A stretch of DNA of 23,011 bases, taken from NCBI GenBank assembly GCA_900547615.1, contig URHH01000033.1, forward strand, positions 1 to 23,011. The letters are read 5' to 3'. The notes under the pieces are model-generated. The model was not told where the DNA came from and searched no databases. It worked only from the letters and a program-made list of their open reading frames with translations. The stretch's first letter is position 1. Each line of letters starts with the position of its first letter. A program made the position numbers and the translations under genes. The DNA comes from an uncultured Blautia sp. Its GTDB lineage: Bacteria; Bacillota; Clostridia; Lachnospirales; Lachnospiraceae. This document shows positions 7,846 through 15,730 of the stretch, in pieces.

Positions 7846-8790
7846 TCACTCCTTTTTATCTGAGAATTTCGTTCCTACTTCCACAGGATACCCCCTCAAA
7901 AAAGCATCTGCATCCATTCTTTTTTTGCCCTCAAGCTGAATCTCCTCAAGAATCAGCGTCTTATCGCAGCAGGCAACATGGATTCCGTTTTTATCTGTCT
8001 TCACCACAGTTCCCGGCAGAGCGGAACCTTTTTCCTCCCCTACGCGGCTTTTCCACACTTTTAAGGTTTTCCCGTTTAAAAAGGTGTAGGCGCTTGGCCA
8101 GGGATTTAAGCCCCTTATAAGGCGTTCCAGCACTTCCGCGCTTTTTGTAAAATCAAGAAGTCCCATCTGTTTTGTGATCATGGCAGCATATGGAGTGGGA
8201 CTTTCTTCCGGCTGCTTTTCGTATACGGCAGTTCCGTCAAAAATGGAAGGCAGAGTTTTTACTAATAAGTCTGCCCCTGCTTTTGATAATTTATCAAAAA
8301 GACTTCCTCCCGTTTCCTCCTTTGAAAGAACAACTACCTCTTTTGAAATCATATCACCAGTGTCAAGACCCTCTCCCATTTTCTGGATCGTAACACCGGA
8401 TTCTTTTTCTCCGTCGATCACCGCCTGCTGAATGGGAGCTGCGCCTCTGTACTTCGGAAGAAGAGAAGCATGAATGTTGATACAGCCAAAACGCGGCAGT
8501 GTCAGGATTGTTTTTGGAATAATCTGTCCGAAAGCTGCCACCACAATAAGATCCGGTGCAATGCCTTTCAAAATTTCCTGAAATTCCGGCTCTCTTACCT
8601 TTGCCGGCTGATACACAGGAATCCCAAGGGAGACTGCCTCCTCTTTTACAGGAGTCGGCAGCATGGTTTTTCCTCTTCCTTTCGGCTTGTCCGGCTGCGT
8701 CACAACTGCCGCAACCTCATAGCCCGCCTCCTTCATTGCGCGAAGAGGCAGAACTGCAAAATCCGGTGTTCCCATATAAACAATTTTCAT
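7846..8790 (-). CDS. fmt: Methionyl-tRNA formyltransferase
   Basis: 314 residues, normal length. It formylates initiator Met-tRNA with 10-formyl-tetrahydrofolate. The N-terminus MGTPDFAV (6-13), the catalytic N105 and H107 in NIHASLLPKYRGAAP (105-119) and D143 in GLDTGD are all seen; the C-terminal OB-like tRNA-binding part follows from about 205. The ribosome site GGAGGTGA is well placed. It is paired with def upstream, the deformylase that removes the formyl group, which is the usual bacterial arrangement. Confidence 0.97.
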   Translation of the reverse strand: MKIVYMGTPDFAVLPLRAMKEAGYEVAAVVTQPDKPKGRGKTMLPTPVKEEAVSLGIPVYQPAKVREPEFQEILKGIAPDLIVVAAFGQIIPKTILTLPRFGCINIHASLLPKYRGAAPIQQAVIDGEKESGVTIQKMGEGLDTGDMISKEVVVLSKEETGGSLFDKLSKAGADLLVKTLPSIFDGTAVYEKQPEESPTPYAAMITKQMGLLDFTKSAEVLERLIRGLNPWPSAYTFLNGKTLKVWKSRVGEEKGSALPGTVVKTDKNGIHVACCDKTLILEEIQLEGKKRMDADAFLRGYPVEVGTKFSDKKE

Positions 8791-8812
8791 AATCTGTCAC
8801 CTCCCGGAGCCT

Positions 8813-9307
8813 TTATTCTCCGTCATAATATTCGTAATCGTCCTCGTCATAAGTGGTTCTGTGAAGTTCTCCCTCCACAAGCTCTGTATAAAGCTTTCCG
8901 TCCAGATGGTCGATCTCGTGGCAGAACGCACGGGCGAGAAGCTCCTCTCCCTCATACTCCACTTCTTCCATATCTTCTGTGAGCGCTTTTACTTTCACAT
9001 AATTCGGACGCGTTACCTGTCCTGACATGCCGGGAACACTTAAACAGCCTTCATCACCTGTCTGCTCTCCGGAAGTCTCCAAAATTTCCGGATTAATAAG
9101 AACAAGCGGGCCGTCTCCCACATCAATGACAACGATTCTTTTTAAAATTCCAACCTGTGGAGCCGCAAGACCTACGCCGTTATTTTCATACATGGTATCC
9201 AGCATATCCTCCACAAGTTCTTTAAGTCTCGGCGTCATCTCCTCCACCGGTCTGCATTTCTTTGTAAGTACAGAATCTCCCTCTGTTCTGATTGTTCTAA
9301 GTGCCAT
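8813..9307 (-). CDS. def: Peptide deformylase
   Basis: 164 residues from the ATG at 9307. It removes the N-formyl group from new proteins. All three family motifs are present: GVGLAAPQ (44-51), EGCLS (86-90) with the metal-binding cysteine, and HEIDH (130-134). The C-terminus ends in an acidic, tyrosine-rich tail (153-164). The ATG at 9307 is chosen because conserved homology begins there and an AAGGA site lies about 9 bases upstream; a further 17 codons are open but basic and unlike the family. It lies 37 bases after priA and 22 bases before fmt. Confidence 0.96.
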   Translation of the reverse strand: MALRTIRTEGDSVLTKKCRPVEEMTPRLKELVEDMLDTMYENNGVGLAAPQVGILKRIVVIDVGDGPLVLINPEILETSGEQTGDEGCLSVPGMSGQVTRPNYVKVKALTEDMEEVEYEGEELLARAFCHEIDHLDGKLYTELVEGELHRTTYDEDDYEYYDGE

Positions 9308-9344
9308 TTTCTTACTTCCTTTCTTCTCTTTTTCTGTTCTGCCT

Positions 9345-11570
9345 TTATGCAAAATCAAACTGTATGTATATTTTCCGGAATCCGGAATTAATTTCCATGT
9401 ATTTTTCTATTTTATCTTTTATATTTACAAGTGTATGATAATCCTCATGCTTTAAATAAAGCACCTGTTTATACACATCTTTTACTTTTCCAACAGGAGC
9501 CGAAGCCGGTCCGATCACATGAAGACCATCTCCATGATACACCTTTTTTACAAACTGCCCAATATAATACATTCCCTTTGAAAGCCGCTCTTCCTCCTCA
9601 CATGCCCCAAGAATGGCAAGCATATGGGACGCCGGGGGATAGTCAAGAAGAATCCGGTAACTCATCTCCTCCTGATAAAAGGCTTCATAATCCTGACAGG
9701 ACGCAGCCTGAATGCTGTAATGCTCCGGGTGATACGTCTGAATAATAGCTTTTCCCCGCCGCACACCTCTTCCGGAACGCCCCACTGCCTGGGTAAGAAG
9801 CTGAAACGTCCTCTCCGCACACCGATAATCCGAGGCATTTAACGACATATCTGCTGCGATCACTCCCACAAGCGTCACGCCGGGAAAATCGTGTCCCTTC
9901 ACGATCATCTGTGTTCCGATCAAAATATCTGCCTCATGTTCTGAAAACGCCTTTAAAATCTGTTCATAGCTTCCCTTATTTCTTGTTGTATCATAATCCA
10001 TGCGAAGAACCCGGGCATTTGGAAAGTTTTTATGGATAATCTGCTCAATCTGCTGGGTTCCTGCTTTAAATCCTCCAATATAAGGAGAACTGCAGACAGG
10101 ACAGATTTCCGGCTTTGGCGTCTCATACCCGCAATAATGACAGATCAGCCTTCCGTTATTGTGTTCTGAAAGAGATACGTCGCAATGGGGACATTTCATA
10201 ACGTGTCCGCAGGAACGGCACGATACAAATCCCGCGTAGCCTCTCCTGTTTAAAAAAAGCATTGCCTGTTCTCCCTTTTCAAGACAGGCGCTGATCTCCT
10301 CTGAAAGACTTCTGCTTAATATGGAACGGTTTCCTGCCTTTAATTCTTCCCGCAGATCAACGATTGATACCTCAGGAAGCGGGCGCGCCTCATATCTGGA
10401 ATTGAGATTTACGAGAAGATACTCTCCCCTTTCCGCCCGGCTGTATGCTTCCAGGGACGGGGTTGCAGACCCCATCACAACATAAGCGCCCTCTGTCTCT
10501 GCCCTGTACACTGCCGTCTCTCTCGCGTGGTACCTTGGGGTATTTTCGCTTTTGTAAGTCGGTTCGTGCTCCTCGTCTATAATAATGAGTCCCAGACTTG
10601 GAAACGGAGTGAAAAGAGCAGAACGGGGACCTACCATGATCTTGCATTCCCCTCTTTTTGCCCGCTTGAACTGGTCGTAGCGCTCTCCCTGAGAAAGTCT
10701 GGAATTTAATACAGATACCTGATCTCCAAATCGCCCGTAAAACCGGCGGACCGTCTGATACGTAAGCGCGATTTCCGGGATCAGGACGATCGCCTGTTTT
10801 CCTTTGCTTACCACTTCCTCGATCAGTTCCATATACACCTGGGTTTTTCCGCTTCCTGTCACACCCCGGATCAGAACAGGACGCGGTTTCTCCCGTCTCC
10901 ATTCTTCTCTTATCTCTTCTACCGCATTTTTCTGCAAAGGCGTAAGAGAAAAGTGTTCCTTTTCAGCTTCCATTTCCGGAGAAACTGCATTTCTGTAAAT
11001 CTCGCTGCTTTTTACGGAAAGAATCCCCTGTTCCGTAAAATATTTCATAACAGAAGGAGACGCACCCATATTTTTTACAGCGTCTGTATAGTCCACACTT
11101 TTATCCGGGCTCTCCAGCACAGAACGGAGAAGCCTTATTCTTGCCTTATACCTTGTATTTTCAAGTTCTTTTAAAATCCTCTGTCCTTCCGTTTCTTCTG
11201 TATCAAGACAGATTCTTCTCTTTTCTTTTGCCCTGACTGTCTCCTGAATGGGAAGAACCGTCTTCAGCGCCTGGATCATAGTAGAGCCGTATTGTTCTTT
11301 CAGCCAGGCTGCAAGCGCGATAAGCCTTGCTTCTGTGGTATCTTCGCTGCTTCTAAGCTCTACGATCTCCTTGATTCTCTCCGGAGAAAAAGACGGCGTA
11401 TCCGAAAGCCCTACCACATATCCCTTTCTCACGGAATTTCTGTTTCCAAAAGGAACGGAAACTACCATTCCCACGCGTATTTCTCCCTGAAGTCTCTCCG
11501 GCACTTTATACTGAAAGCTCCGGTCAAGCTTATCATGAGAAATATCAATAATTACATCTGCATAAATCAT
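9345..11570 (-). CDS. priA: Primosomal replication restart helicase PriA
   Basis: 741 residues from the ATG at 11570. PriA recognises stalled forks and reloads the replicative helicase. An N-terminal DNA-binding region (about 1-200) is followed by a superfamily 2 helicase with Walker A GVTGSGKT (236-243), DEEH (332-335) and GSATPS (367-372). A two-zinc insertion has eight cysteines (C451, C454, C460, C463, C477, C480, C490, C493). The ribosome site is weak. A TTG at 11609 would overlap murE and add 13 residues without homology. It starts 13 bases after the murE stop and heads the part of the operon that is collinear with Bacillus subtilis. Confidence 0.95.
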   Translation of the reverse strand: MIYADVIIDISHDKLDRSFQYKVPERLQGEIRVGMVVSVPFGNRNSVRKGYVVGLSDTPSFSPERIKEIVELRSSEDTTEARLIALAAWLKEQYGSTMIQALKTVLPIQETVRAKEKRRICLDTEETEGQRILKELENTRYKARIRLLRSVLESPDKSVDYTDAVKNMGASPSVMKYFTEQGILSVKSSEIYRNAVSPEMEAEKEHFSLTPLQKNAVEEIREEWRREKPRPVLIRGVTGSGKTQVYMELIEEVVSKGKQAIVLIPEIALTYQTVRRFYGRFGDQVSVLNSRLSQGERYDQFKRAKRGECKIMVGPRSALFTPFPSLGLIIIDEEHEPTYKSENTPRYHARETAVYRAETEGAYVVMGSATPSLEAYSRAERGEYLLVNLNSRYEARPLPEVSIVDLREELKAGNRSILSRSLSEEISACLEKGEQAMLFLNRRGYAGFVSCRSCGHVMKCPHCDVSLSEHNNGRLICHYCGYETPKPEICPVCSSPYIGGFKAGTQQIEQIIHKNFPNARVLRMDYDTTRNKGSYEQILKAFSEHEADILIGTQMIVKGHDFPGVTLVGVIAADMSLNASDYRCAERTFQLLTQAVGRSGRGVRRGKAIIQTYHPEHYSIQAASCQDYEAFYQEEMSYRILLDYPPASHMLAILGACEEEERLSKGMYYIGQFVKKVYHGDGLHVIGPASAPVGKVKDVYKQVLYLKHEDYHTLVNIKDKIEKYMEINSGFRKIYIQFDFA

Positions 11571-11583
11571 GTATCTGCACTTT

Positions 11584-13041
11584 CTATTTTCCCGCCAGAA
11601 TCTCTGCAATCAGGACTCTCTCGTCCATCGGATATTTTTTGCCCCGGATTTCCTGATAATCTTCGTGCCCTTTCCCTGCAAGAATAATAATATCTCCCGG
11701 TTCTCCGTGAGAAATCGCGTAAGCAATGGCTTCCTTACGGTCGATAATCTCCACATATTTTCCGTCTGTTTTCTCAATTCCTGTTTTAATGTCGTCTATG
11801 ATCGCCTGGGGATCTTCATTTCTCGGATTATCTGACGTAATGATGGTAAGGTCTGAAAGACGTCCGGAAACTTCTCCCATCTCAAAACGGCGAAGTCTGG
11901 AACGGTTTCCGCCGCAGCCGAAAAGACACACCAGCCTGTGCGGGCGATACTCCCGAAGGGTACTTAAAAGGCTTTCCAGAGCCATAGCATTGTGGGCATA
12001 ATCGATCATCAGAGTAAATTCATCTGAGACTTTTACCATCTCAATCCTTCCCTTTACCTTCGCCACCTTCAACGCCTTTATAATGTTCTCTTCTGAAACT
12101 TTAAAATGACGGCAGATGGCAATGGCAGTAAGGGAATTATAAATACTGAATTTTCCCGGAATATCAATCTCCACTGGAAAATCCATCAGCCCCTTTAAGT
12201 GGTAGGAAATGCCAAGACTTCCCTTTCCGCTTATCAGCTTCGCATCCTCTGCGCGCAGATCTGCCTTTTCAGAAAATCCATATGTCTCAAGAGCACACGT
12301 ATGCCCTTCCACAATTTTTTCAAAATGCTCGTCGTCCCGGTTTACGATTCCCACACGGCACTGTTTTAAGAGCATCGCCTTACAGGAAAGATAATGCTCA
12401 AAATCTCTGTGCTCATTTGGTCCTATATGATCCGGCTCAATATTTGTGAAAATTCCGAAATCAAACACAAATCCCTGTGTTCTGTGAAGCATCAGACCCT
12501 GGGAGGACACCTCCATTACCACACAGTCGCAGCCGGCTTCCACCATCTCATGAAAATACTGCTGTACCACGTAAGATTCCGGAGTCGTATTTGCCGCCGG
12601 AATTACTTTGTCTCCGATGATCGCCTCGATCGTACCGATCAGACCAACCTTGTATCCTGCGTTTTCCAGAATAGACTTTACCATGTATGTGGTCGTCGTT
12701 TTTCCTTTTGTTCCTGTAATTCCAATCGTTTTCAGCTTTTCTGCAGGATGCCCGAAATAGGCGGCGGAAATAAACGCCATCGCATAGCGGGTATCTTTTA
12801 CAAGAATTACCGTAACATCTTCAGGCGCTTCTGTCTCTTCCTCCACAATGAGAGTTTTGGCTCCTTTTTCCACCACATCGGGGATAAACTTATGTCCGTC
12901 CACAACAGCGCCCCGGATACAGATAAACATGGAGCCTTCCTCTGCCTTTCTGGAATCGTAGGCAACGGAAGTCACCTCCCGCTCCACATCTCCCTGCAGG
13001 CATGTATATTCCAAATGTTCCAATAAGGCTGATACCTTCAT
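11584..13041 (-). CDS. murE: UDP-N-acetylmuramoyl-L-alanyl-D-glutamate--2,6-diaminopimelate ligase
   Basis: 485 residues. MurE adds the third amino acid to the peptidoglycan precursor in the cytoplasm. Visible are the ATP loop GITGTKGKTTTT (107-118), MEVSSQGL (176-183), a lysine in the SCKAML segment (K221) where the family carries a carbamylated lysine, and DNPR (404-407), the motif linked to meso-diaminopimelate rather than lysine. Odd point: where the family usually has AHTPD the sequence reads AHNAM (349-353), and GGNRSRLRRFEMGE (377-390) is also off the usual GGDRD pattern. Such variants may mark a clostridial subgroup or a second MurE. ATG at 13041 has AGGAGG 8 bases upstream; 23 more open codons lie before the predicted transcription start and are excluded. 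Confidence 0.92.
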   Translation of the reverse strand: MKVSALLEHLEYTCLQGDVEREVTSVAYDSRKAEEGSMFICIRGAVVDGHKFIPDVVEKGAKTLIVEEETEAPEDVTVILVKDTRYAMAFISAAYFGHPAEKLKTIGITGTKGKTTTTYMVKSILENAGYKVGLIGTIEAIIGDKVIPAANTTPESYVVQQYFHEMVEAGCDCVVMEVSSQGLMLHRTQGFVFDFGIFTNIEPDHIGPNEHRDFEHYLSCKAMLLKQCRVGIVNRDDEHFEKIVEGHTCALETYGFSEKADLRAEDAKLISGKGSLGISYHLKGLMDFPVEIDIPGKFSIYNSLTAIAICRHFKVSEENIIKALKVAKVKGRIEMVKVSDEFTLMIDYAHNAMALESLLSTLREYRPHRLVCLFGCGGNRSRLRRFEMGEVSGRLSDLTIITSDNPRNEDPQAIIDDIKTGIEKTDGKYVEIIDRKEAIAYAISHGEPGDIIILAGKGHEDYQEIRGKKYPMDERVLIAEILAGK

Positions 13042-13077
13042 ATTCCATTCCTCCTGCTCCTCCTTTTGCCAAAGCAG

Positions 13078-13123
13078 ACCGGAGGTATTTATTCTTTTAT
13101 AGAATATCACACCTCCCCCCGGT
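13078..13123 (-). other. Intergenic hairpin between surface-protein gene and murE
   Basis: ACCGG plus AGGT (13078-13086) pairs with ACCT (13111-13114) and CCGGT (13119-13123) across a 4-base bulge. An inner ATTC/GAAT pair (13091-13094 with 13102-13105) closes a short loop. It follows the surface-protein stop at once, but on the minus strand no T-run follows, so it is not a classical terminator. It overlaps the predicted murE promoter. It may be a weak terminator or a 3'-end stabiliser. Confidence 0.4.
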
Positions 13124-13129
13124 TTTCAA
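13101..13129 (-). promoter_or_regulatory. Predicted promoter for murE operon
   Basis: On the minus strand TTGAAA (13124-13129) lies 17 bases from TATTCT (13101-13106), giving a leader of about 50 bases to the murE ATG. The -35 overlaps the stop of the upstream surface-protein gene. The -10 is only 4 of 6 to consensus, so this is a moderate prediction. Confidence 0.4.
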
Positions 13130-14325
13130 TGTTTCCTTTTCCCTTTCAGAACCGGCACGAGAAGAATACAGAGCATTGCGGAAGCCACAAGCAGGGAATG
13201 CATCTTTTCCGTTTTTGTCCTGTCTTCTGTTTTTGGAATTTCCTTACCTTCATATTGAATTGCCGATGTACCGCCCTGTATCTGAACAGGAACCGGCGTG
13301 GGCGTATCCAAAACCTTCAGCGTCTGTACAGACGCCTGCGCAGTCACTTCACGCTCTCCCGTCTCCTTTGAAAGAACAATCACTTCGTTTAAAAGTTCTC
13401 CTTCCACGCCTCTTTCCGGCAATTTCACCTTTGCTTTCAGAACAATACATTCCCCCGGATTCAAAATGGGAATAAAAGCTTTATCTTTTGCCTCGTTTAA
13501 TTCCACGCCTTCTTTTTCCACAAATTCCGCACGGATCCCTTCTTTCAGAAATCTCTCTGTCGTAATGAGGGAATGGAGGGTAAGCTCCCCTGTATTCTGA
13601 ATCCGTATCTCATAAGAAATTTCTTCCCCCGCTACGGCAGTCGAGCGGTCTGCAATCTTCTCCACTGAAAAATCCGCTTTCAGAGGTTCTATCTCCGACG
13701 TCCAGACCGCTTCCAGAGAAACTCCATCTTCCGGAGAAGCAGTCACTGTACAGGTAAGGGGTTCTTTCTGTTCCGGAAGAAGCTGAGCTGTAAGGAAAAG
13801 AAGAACTTCCTGACCGGGTTCCAGAACAGACAGAACGCTTCTGTCTTCCAGAAAATTAAGACCCGAAGCTTCCTGCCACTGCCATGTAACTTTCGGACAG
13901 GAAAAAGCAGAGTTCAAAATAATATCAGAAATTTTCTCTTCTCCTGTGTTTTTCAGGGTAACTTCATACACTGCCGCTTCTCCTGCTTTTAAGACAGGCT
14001 TCCCGTTCAGCAAAAGTGTGAGTGGGTTTTTAATTTCTTCTTCCTCTTCTGCGCTCTCCTCTTTGTTTTCTTCCGTTACTTCTTCCTGCGTTTCTTCTGT
14101 ATCTTCCTTTTCTTTTTCTTCCTGTTTTTCTTCTGTATCTGTCACTTCCTGCCGACTCTGTTCTCCGTCCCACAGTTCTGCATTTACTGTTCCGTCACTG
14201 AGTTCCATTTTTTCCACATCTGCGCCAGAAACTTTTTCGCAGTTTCCCCAGTTTCCACATAAAAACAGCAATGTAAAAATCACAGCGGCAGCTTCCCCTG
14301 CGTGTTTCCTGATTCTTTTTTTCAT
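13126..14325 (-). CDS. Secreted cell-surface protein with acidic linker and C-terminal anchor
   Basis: 399 residues from the ATG at 14325. A basic start and hydrophobic core (about 11-24) look like a signal peptide. Residues 62-98 are a Glu/Thr/Lys-rich acidic linker. Two beta-rich segments follow (about 101-215 and 216-338), each with an AGE(A/E) ... KNTGE/QNTGE pattern like DUF11-type surface repeats. A TPTPVPV spacer, IPKTED (363-368), a hydrophobic helix (about 377-393) and the basic tail KGKRKH end the protein, the layout of a sortase signal with E in place of G. AGGAGG lies 5 bases before this ATG, and the predicted promoter at 14408-14436 rules out the longer open frame. No enzyme motif was seen; an adhesin, pilus-like or wall-scaffold role is only inferred. 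Confidence 0.8.
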   Translation of the reverse strand: MKKRIRKHAGEAAAVIFTLLFLCGNWGNCEKVSGADVEKMELSDGTVNAELWDGEQSRQEVTDTEEKQEEKEKEDTEETQEEVTEENKEESAEEEEEIKNPLTLLLNGKPVLKAGEAAVYEVTLKNTGEEKISDIILNSAFSCPKVTWQWQEASGLNFLEDRSVLSVLEPGQEVLLFLTAQLLPEQKEPLTCTVTASPEDGVSLEAVWTSEIEPLKADFSVEKIADRSTAVAGEEISYEIRIQNTGELTLHSLITTERFLKEGIRAEFVEKEGVELNEAKDKAFIPILNPGECIVLKAKVKLPERGVEGELLNEVIVLSKETGEREVTAQASVQTLKVLDTPTPVPVQIQGGTSAIQYEGKEIPKTEDRTKTEKMHSLLVASAMLCILLVPVLKGKRKH

Positions 14326-14407
14326 AAATACCTCCTTAATTTTTTGTTTTCCAAATGGATTTTTTTGCCGAACGGCATGAAATAAAATAGAATTTTCAGA
14401 TATGTAC

Positions 14408-14436
14408 ATATTATCATTTTCCAGTAAAAAGTACAA
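14408..14436 (-). promoter_or_regulatory. Predicted promoter for the surface-protein gene
   Basis: On the minus strand TTGTAC (14431-14436) and TAATAT (14408-14413) are 17 bases apart in AT-rich DNA. Transcription would start near 14401, about 75 bases before the ATG at 14325. This also shows why the frame upstream of 14325 should not be translated. Confidence 0.5.
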
Positions 14437-14585
14437 GGTTTTTTCAGAAAATCAAATTATTTTAAGATTTATTTATAAATTTTCGATATATTTTATACTT
14501 ACGTCATACTTTGCACACAGTTACCCGATATAATAGGTCTTGGATAGATGAAAACCACTCTCTATCTCCCCCCTCAAAAAGTAAA

Positions 14586-14622
14586 GAAAAAGCTGCCGTA
14601 TGAAAATACAGGCGGCTTTTTC
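14586..14622 (+). terminator. Strong bidirectional hairpin terminator
   Basis: GAAAAAGC (14586-14593) pairs with GCTTTTTC (14615-14622). The stem continues through TGCC and GTAT with one bulged A and a 6-base loop. T-rich sequence follows in both directions. It lies just upstream of the carbamate kinase promoter, so it insulates that promoter or ends a short unseen transcript. Confidence 0.75.
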
Positions 14623-14630
14623 TTTTGTTC

Positions 14631-14659
14631 TTGCAATTCACATACTGCTCTTTTATAAT
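14631..14659 (+). promoter_or_regulatory. Predicted promoter for carbamate kinase gene
   Basis: TTGCAA (14631-14636) is 17 bases from a perfect TATAAT (14654-14659). Transcription would begin near 14666, giving a leader of about 33 bases to the ATG at 14699. Confidence 0.75.
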
Positions 14660-14698
14660 TATCTTTATAACAGCAAAAAAAGAAAAGAGGTATCTCCT

Positions 14699-15628
14699 AT
14701 GAACGAAAAAATCGTAGTAGTTGCACTTGGCCATAGAGCTCTGGGAACCACCCTTCCGGAGCAGAAAGAAGCCACAAGAGCCGCTGCAAAAGCAGTTGCA
14801 GATTTAGTTGAGGAAGGCGCAAAGGTTGTCATCTCCCACAGCAACGGTCCACAGGTAGGAATGATCCACACAGCCATGAATGAGTTCGGAAAAGCGCACC
14901 CGGATTACACGTTCGCTCCTATGTCCGTATGCTCTGCCATGAGCCAGGGCTATATTGGCTATGACCTTCAAAATTCCATACGGGCAGAGCTTCTCTCAAG
15001 AGGCATTTATAAGCCTGTAAGCACAGTCCTCACACAGGTTGTGATCGACCCGTACGACGATGCTTTTGCAGAACCGGAAAAAATCATCGGACGTGTTTTA
15101 AATGAGGAAGAAGCAGAAATCGAGGAGGAAAAAGGAAACTTTGTCACTCCATGCGAAGGAGGCTACCGCAGAATCCTCGCTGCGCCAAGACCGCAGCGCA
15201 TTGTGGAATTTGAGACAATCCGCACACTTGCAGATGCAGGACAGGTAGTCATCGCAGCCGGCGGCGGCGGTATTCCTGTTCTGGAACAGGGCATTCAGCT
15301 TCACGGAGCAAGCGCCATTATTGAAAAAGACCTGGCAGCAGGACTTATGGCAGAAGAATTAAACGCAGATACTTTGATGATCCTCACAAGCGTGGAAAAA
15401 GTAAGCCTGAATCTCGGAAAAGACAATGAAGAATTTCTGGACACAATCTCCGTACAGCAGGCGAAGGAATATATGGAAGCAAACCAGTTTTCACCGGGCT
15501 CCATGCTTCCGAAATTTGAAGCAGGAATTTCCTTCATTGAAAAAGGAGAAGGAAGACGTACGATCATCACAGATATTTCTCATGCCAAAGACGGATACCT
15601 TGAAACAACAGGAACCATCATAAAATAA
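14699..15628 (+). CDS. arcC: Carbamate kinase
   Basis: 309 residues of the amino-acid kinase fold. The enzyme moves phosphate between carbamoyl phosphate and ADP, normally making ATP and releasing carbamate at the end of arginine, agmatine or purine-derived catabolism. HSNGPQVG (47-54), the PMSVCSAMSQGYIGY segment (74-88), the AAGGGGIPV loop and the C-terminal SPGSMLPK (lysine near the phosphates) fit the family. Near the N-terminus the usual GGNAL is GHRAL (11-15). The ATG at 14699 follows an AAGAGG site; 33 more open codons overlap the promoter and terminator and are excluded. There is no arginine deiminase or carbamoyltransferase gene beside it, so its partner pathway is not visible. It has its own promoter and terminator. 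Confidence 0.92.
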   Translation: MNEKIVVVALGHRALGTTLPEQKEATRAAAKAVADLVEEGAKVVISHSNGPQVGMIHTAMNEFGKAHPDYTFAPMSVCSAMSQGYIGYDLQNSIRAELLSRGIYKPVSTVLTQVVIDPYDDAFAEPEKIIGRVLNEEEAEIEEEKGNFVTPCEGGYRRILAAPRPQRIVEFETIRTLADAGQVVIAAGGGGIPVLEQGIQLHGASAIIEKDLAAGLMAEELNADTLMILTSVEKVSLNLGKDNEEFLDTISVQQAKEYMEANQFSPGSMLPKFEAGISFIEKGEGRRTIITDISHAKDGYLETTGTIIK

Positions 15629-15674
15629 GCTGCTTTAAAAAACAGTTTCTTCTTAATATACAATGAAAGGCAGC

Positions 15675-15718
15675 AAAAGACGGGATAGGCATACAGGCTG
15701 ATATGCTTCCCGTCTTTT
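15675..15718. terminator. Bidirectional terminator between arcC and nrdD
   Basis: AAAAGACGGG (15675-15684) pairs with CCCGTCTTTT (15709-15718), with an inner GCATA/TATGC stem. A-run and T-run flanks allow it to work for both convergent genes. Confidence 0.9.
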
Positions 15719-15730
15719 TAATTACTATAT

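Larger units (their letters stand above)
14326..14698. other. 373-base divergent intergenic region
   Basis: AT-rich DNA between the divergent surface-protein and carbamate kinase genes. It holds a predicted promoter for each gene and a strong hairpin at 14586-14622. The part at 14437-14585 contains no convincing gene; a TATAAT at 14529-14534 on the plus strand lacks a good -35. Confidence 0.6.

Noticed and set aside
10390..10902. Minus-strand open frame of 170 codons inside priA
   Set aside because: It is a shifted frame within the conserved helicase core, with arginine/glycine/proline-rich low-quality composition.
14326..14436. N-terminal extension of the surface protein
   Set aside because: The predicted promoter lies inside it, and the ATG at 14325 has AGGAGG 5 bases upstream and begins a proper signal peptide.
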